This document shows positions 19,497 through 21,889 of a DNA stretch of 21,889 bases, piece by piece. Each line of letters opens with the position of its first letter. Position 1 is the stretch's first letter. The notes below the pieces were generated by a model, which ran no database searches, was not told the origin of the DNA, and worked only from the letters and a program-made list of their open reading frames with translations. Origin of the DNA: Candidatus Adlerbacteria bacterium RIFCSPHIGHO2_02_FULL_54_18 (GTDB lineage: Bacteria > Patescibacteriota > Minisyncoccia > Phycocordibacterales > SBAW01); assembly GCA_001775445.1 (NCBI GenBank), contig MEWV01000016.1, positions 1 to 21,889 on the forward strand, given 5' to 3'. The position numbers were made by a program, and so were the translations under genes.

Positions 19497-20762
19497 TCAA
19501 TTGTATCCTAATTTAGAAAGTTCTTCTGTCGCAACCTGCACGTCGCTCCACTCCTGTTTACTCCCCCCTTTGCCCATAATGTAGGGGTCGGTGCCCTTGC
19601 CGCTGATGAGAACAACGTCGCCCTTGTGCGCCTCCTGCAGCGCCGCCGCTAGTGCCGCGCGCCTATCGAGAACTACCGAGGGTGTGATGCGAACAAACCC
19701 TTGTGCGACATCGTCAACAATTTTTTGAGGGTCCTCGTCATACGGGTCTTCGTTGGTGAGGTAGACGCTGCTGCAGTACTCATCGGCGATGCGCCCCATT
19801 GCCGAGCGCTTCCACGCGTCTCTGCCTCCGCCGGTTGCTCCAAGCACTCCGATGATGCGCCTGCGCTTACCCTCCGGCGAGCCGACAGCATATGCTTCGT
19901 AGAGCGCTTTGAGCGAGTCGGGCGTGTGAGCATAGTCCACCACTACCGCAAACGGCTGCCCGCGCTCCACGCGCTCGGCGCGACCGTCTATCCCTGCGAT
20001 ATGCTCCAATGAGCGCTTCATCTCCTGTGCGTCGAGCCCCAGCGCGTCTCCAAGCGAGAGTGCCGCAAGGCAATTGTATATGTTGAATACTCCCGGCAGG
20101 GGGACGGTAAACAGCTCCCCGCGCCACACAAAACGCACGTGTTTGTCATCGCTGTTGTACGGCTCGGCGTCTTTAAGAAAAAACGGCTGTTTTATTTCGA
20201 CATCCGTTTCTAAAAATTGCTGTCCGTATGCATCGTCGGCATTGACGACTATTATCCGCGGGCGCTTAGGCGAGCGCCCGAGCGCCCGAGCGAGAGAAAG
20301 TTTTGCCTCCGCGTAGCGCTCCATACTACCGTGGCGCTCGAGATGTTCGGGCTGCAGGTTGGTAAAGACGAGCGCGTCGAGATCTATCCCTTTGTGTCGG
20401 TGCTGGAGCGCGCCCTCGCTTGTCATCTCAATGACCGCGTGTGTGCAGCCGCTGTCGGCTGCGCGGCGCAAGAAGCGCTGCAAAAAGAAGCGCCCCGGCA
20501 TGGTCATCTTAAAAAGATTGCGCTCGCATTCGCCGGCGACACAAAAGCGGATAGTGCTCGCAGAGGCAACCGTGCGGCCCGCGCCGTGCAGAAGAGCGGC
20601 TATCATCTCGACTGTGCTGGACTTGCCCTTGGTGCCGGTGACGGCGATGACGACAAGCTCGCGGGAGGGGAAGCGGTAGAGAAGCGCCCCAAGAGAGGCA
20701 AGCACCAGATGGTACGCATTTAATATCGGTGCAGGGACAAATGAGCGGATTAAATTTTTCAT
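19497..20762 (-). CDS. MurE-type Mur ligase lacking the N-terminal UDP-binding domain
   Basis: A 421-residue Mur ligase. The ATP-binding motif GTKGKSS is at 43-49, followed by ALVFTNLQPEHLERHGSMERYAEAK (central domain) and, in the C-terminal domain, VVDYAHTPDSLKAL and GATGGGRDAWKR, which are MurE-specific in wording. MurE adds the third residue of the peptidoglycan stem peptide. Two things are odd: the usual first domain of about 90 residues is replaced by a hydrophobic 35-residue lead (NAYHLVLASLGALLYRFPS), and the DNPR motif that contacts meso-diaminopimelate reads EDPY (in TNEDPYDEDP, about 331-340). The substrate may therefore differ. Its ATG overlaps the ruvA stop by 4 bases. Confidence 0.85.
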   Translation of the reverse strand: MKNLIRSFVPAPILNAYHLVLASLGALLYRFPSRELVVIAVTGTKGKSSTVEMIAALLHGAGRTVASASTIRFCVAGECERNLFKMTMPGRFFLQRFLRRAADSGCTHAVIEMTSEGALQHRHKGIDLDALVFTNLQPEHLERHGSMERYAEAKLSLARALGRSPKRPRIIVVNADDAYGQQFLETDVEIKQPFFLKDAEPYNSDDKHVRFVWRGELFTVPLPGVFNIYNCLAALSLGDALGLDAQEMKRSLEHIAGIDGRAERVERGQPFAVVVDYAHTPDSLKALYEAYAVGSPEGKRRRIIGVLGATGGGRDAWKRSAMGRIADEYCSSVYLTNEDPYDEDPQKIVDDVAQGFVRITPSVVLDRRAALAAALQEAHKGDVVLISGKGTDPYIMGKGGSKQEWSDVQVATEELSKLGYN

Positions 20763-21328
20763 ACGGTGTTGCGCGAACCGAGGCGCTTGAGTGCCGCGCC
20801 AAGCCGGTCTTTTGTCCCTTTACCGACGATGTCTTTGAGCGCCGCTCTGCACTCGGCCGCACTGTAGCCGAGCGCCATCAGCGCCTCGACCACGTCGGCA
20901 TCGTCGGATGACACCGAAAGAGCGCTGACACTGCCCACCATTTTGTCGCGCAGCTCGACCACCAGCCGCTCCGCGCTCTTGCGCCCAATGCCGAACAGTT
21001 TATGCAGCGCCGCCGCATCGCCGGCGGCTATCGCGCGCTTGAGAGCAGCGGTGTCACCAATGCTCATTATAGAGAGCGCGGTCTTGGGGCCGATGCCCGA
21101 GACGCTCATCAGCTGACGGAAGAACAACAGCTCCGCCTCCTCTAAAAAACCGTACAGGTCTATTGCGTCCTCGCGCACGGCGGTGTGTATATAAAGAGAG
21201 ACAAGAGAGCCCTCGGTGAGGGCGATGGCAAGCGGCACGCGCACGCAGTAGCCCACGCCGCCGACTTCGACAAGCACCACGCCCTCTCTTGGCGGGCCGG
21301 ACAGCACCCCTGTGAGCTTGCCTATCAT
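20759..21328 (-). CDS. ruvA: Holliday junction DNA-binding protein RuvA
   Basis: A 189-residue protein. The N-terminal OB fold starts MIGKLTGVLSG and contains VEVGGVGYCVRVP and DLYGFLEEAE; the two helix-hairpin-helix motifs are SVSGIGPKTAL and LFGIGRKSAERLVVELRDK; the C-terminal RuvB-binding domain is DVVEALMALGYSAAECRAAL. RuvA tetramers hold the junction for RuvB. The frame extends 17 codons upstream but the ATG at 21328 starts the conserved fold and has TATACT 6 bases before it. It leads an operon with the MurE-like ligase and two small membrane proteins, separate from ruvB-yebC-ruvC. Confidence 0.96.
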   Translation of the reverse strand: MIGKLTGVLSGPPREGVVLVEVGGVGYCVRVPLAIALTEGSLVSLYIHTAVREDAIDLYGFLEEAELLFFRQLMSVSGIGPKTALSIMSIGDTAALKRAIAAGDAAALHKLFGIGRKSAERLVVELRDKMVGSVSALSVSSDDADVVEALMALGYSAAECRAALKDIVGKGTKDRLGAALKRLGSRNTV

Positions 21329-21334
21329 GGTGTA

Positions 21335-21347
21335 AGTATAGTAGTAT
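21335..21347. promoter_or_regulatory. Divergent ruvA/rpsT promoter region
   Basis: Minus strand TATACT (21340-21335) lies 6 bases before the ruvA ATG. Plus strand TAGTAT (21342-21347) and TATAGT (21337-21342) lie 9 and 14 bases before the rpsT ATG. No clear -35 is seen on the ruvA side. Confidence 0.4.
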
Positions 21348-21356
21348 CGCTTGCGT

Positions 21357-21602
21357 ATGGCTATAACCAAGTCCGCCAAGAAAGCTCACCGCGCCGGCCT
21401 CCGAAAAAAGGTCTTTAATGATGCGCGCAAAAAGCAGATTCGCGAGGCGCTTAAGGGCGTGCGCGGAGCCCAAAAGGGGGATACCAAGGCGCTTGCCGCC
21501 GCCTACAAAGCGATAGACAAAGCGATGAAGCGCGGGCTTATGCACAAAAACACTGCCGCCCGCCGCAAGGCCGCGGTTGCCAAAGCGCTCTCCTCCAAAT
21601 AA
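21357..21602 (+). CDS. rpsT: 30S ribosomal protein bS20
   Basis: An 81-residue, very basic helical protein opening MAITKSAKKAHRAGLRKK and ending in NTAARRKAAVAKALSSK, matching bS20 across its length (usual 85-90 residues). It binds 16S rRNA. The ATG at 21357 is preferred over the TTG at 21351, which adds only Met-Arg before the conserved start. It is a monocistronic gene with a strong terminator directly behind it and is divergent from ruvA with 28 bases between the start codons. No Shine-Dalgarno site is seen. Confidence 0.94.
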   Translation: MAITKSAKKAHRAGLRKKVFNDARKKQIREALKGVRGAQKGDTKALAAAYKAIDKAMKRGLMHKNTAARRKAAVAKALSSK

Positions 21603-21628
21603 AAACTCCCGCATCGGGGAGTTTTTTG
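21602..21628 (+). terminator. Intrinsic terminator of rpsT
   Basis: AAAACTCCC / GGGAGTTTT (21602-21610 with 21617-21625) around gcatcg, continuing into a T-run; it overlaps the stop codon. Confidence 0.9.
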
Positions 21629-21643
21629 TTATTGTAGGGTCTC

Positions 21644-21718
21644 GCTCTCGTAGTTCAATGGATAGAATATCTCCCTCCGAAGGAGGTGATGCAGGTTCGA
21701 TTCCTGCCGAGAGCACCA
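21644..21718 (+). tRNA. tRNA-Arg (anticodon CCG)
   Basis: A full cloverleaf: acceptor GCTCTCG/CGAGAGC, D arm GTTC/GAAT, anticodon stem TCTCC/GGAGG with loop CTCCGAA (CCG at 21677-21679), T arm GCAGG-TTCGATT-CCTGC, discriminator A and an encoded CCA (21716-21718). It reads CGG codons. Unlike the tRNA-Lys here, its CCA is in the DNA. Confidence 0.96.
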
Positions 21719-21744
21719 GAAAGGAATTCGCAAGCTTGAAAGGT

Positions 21745-21765
21745 TCGCCTCGCTTCGCTCGGCGA
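21745..21765 (+). repeat. tRNA-proximal hairpin repeat, copy 2
   Basis: Shares tcgcctcgcttcgct with 18254-18268. Here TCGCC (21745-21749) pairs perfectly with GGCGA (21761-21765). The rest of the window (21766-21889) shows no gene, RNA or repeat that I can support. Confidence 0.5.
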
Positions 21766-21889
21766 CTAATTCATATTGGATTTTGGGGGCAAAAACGAAT
21801 TGGCGATTTTCTAAAATATGGTTCGAGCCGATGTTTTTCAGAAATGTTGTCATTGCAATCGGATTGGGAGAGGAAAGCAGATTAGCGGC

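Noticed and set aside
21054..21716. Minus-strand open frame of 220 codons
   Set aside because: It begins in tRNA antisense, crosses rpsT antisense and then shadows ruvA in another frame.
21629..21853. Minus-strand open frame of 74 codons over tRNA-Arg
   Set aside because: It is the antisense of the tRNA; the CSRQESNLH-type peptide is a well-known false product of tRNA regions.
21577..21885. Plus-strand open frame of 102 codons spanning the rpsT end and tRNA-Arg
   Set aside because: It runs out of frame through rpsT, its terminator and the tRNA; no family features.
1..21889. Use of UGA as a sense codon (code 25, as in Gracilibacteria)
   Set aside because: UGA ends dnaA, polA, ruvA and the transposase at family-typical lengths, and no conserved gene is interrupted by UGA.
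1..21889. CRISPR array or phage defence island
   Set aside because: No regularly spaced repeats and no cas-like or defence gene; the content is mostly housekeeping.

Overview
The window looks like the replication-origin neighbourhood of a Patescibacteria (CPR) genome, most likely a Parcubacteria/Paceibacteria lineage. The reasons are the TrbC/VirB2-like pilin, the compact or trimmed versions of YebC, DNA polymerase I, clamp-loader delta and a MurE-type ligase, the classic rpmH-rnpA-yidC-jag block beside dnaA-dnaN, and the near absence of Shine-Dalgarno sequences. The standard bacterial code is used: TGA ends dnaA, polA, ruvA and the transposase gene, with no sign of UGA recoding.

Layout. 1-1801: the end of a T4SS-pilin-like membrane protein and a membrane-anchored propeller-like protein. 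1802-2555: a REP-associated tyrosine transposase gene bracketed by two copies of the same GC-rich hairpin. 2602-4250 (minus): jag/khpB, yidC, rnpA and the short rpmH gene, read from rpmH towards jag. 4251-6921 (plus): dnaA, a DnaA-box-bearing AT-rich spacer (candidate oriC) and dnaN. 6944-9169 (minus): a class A penicillin-binding protein, divergent from tyrS (9189-10370). 10401-12658 (minus): a small acidic protein, then ruvC, yebC and ruvB. 12659-12961 holds no protein gene but carries a complete plus-strand transcription unit (promoter, strongly folded RNA, terminator), a candidate noncoding RNA I cannot assign. 12962-14641 (minus): the type IV pilus ATPase pilB, divergent from tsaE-polA-holA (14659-18026). 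18139-18782: tRNA-Lys and an unusual secreted-protein gene. 18857-21328 (minus): ruvA, a MurE-like ligase and two small membrane proteins in one tight operon. 21357-21718: rpsT and tRNA-Arg(CCG). The last 170 bases hold a hairpin repeat and no gene I can support.

Functionally the window is mostly core housekeeping: replication initiation and elongation (dnaA, dnaN, polA, holA), Holliday-junction processing (ruvA, ruvB, ruvC), membrane insertion and RNA processing (yidC, rnpA), translation (rpmH, rpsT, tyrS, tsaE, two tRNAs), cell wall (PBP, MurE-like) and surface appendages (pilin-like, pilB).

The most interesting non-gene structure is (a) the candidate structured RNA at 12687-12965, (b) -10-like hexamers placed only 6-7 bases before the ATG of many genes, including divergent pairs that appear to share one symmetric -10 element, which together with missing Shine-Dalgarno sites suggests widespread leaderless transcription, and (c) the transposase/REP pair. 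All calls were made by reading the sequence; no database search or folding program was run.
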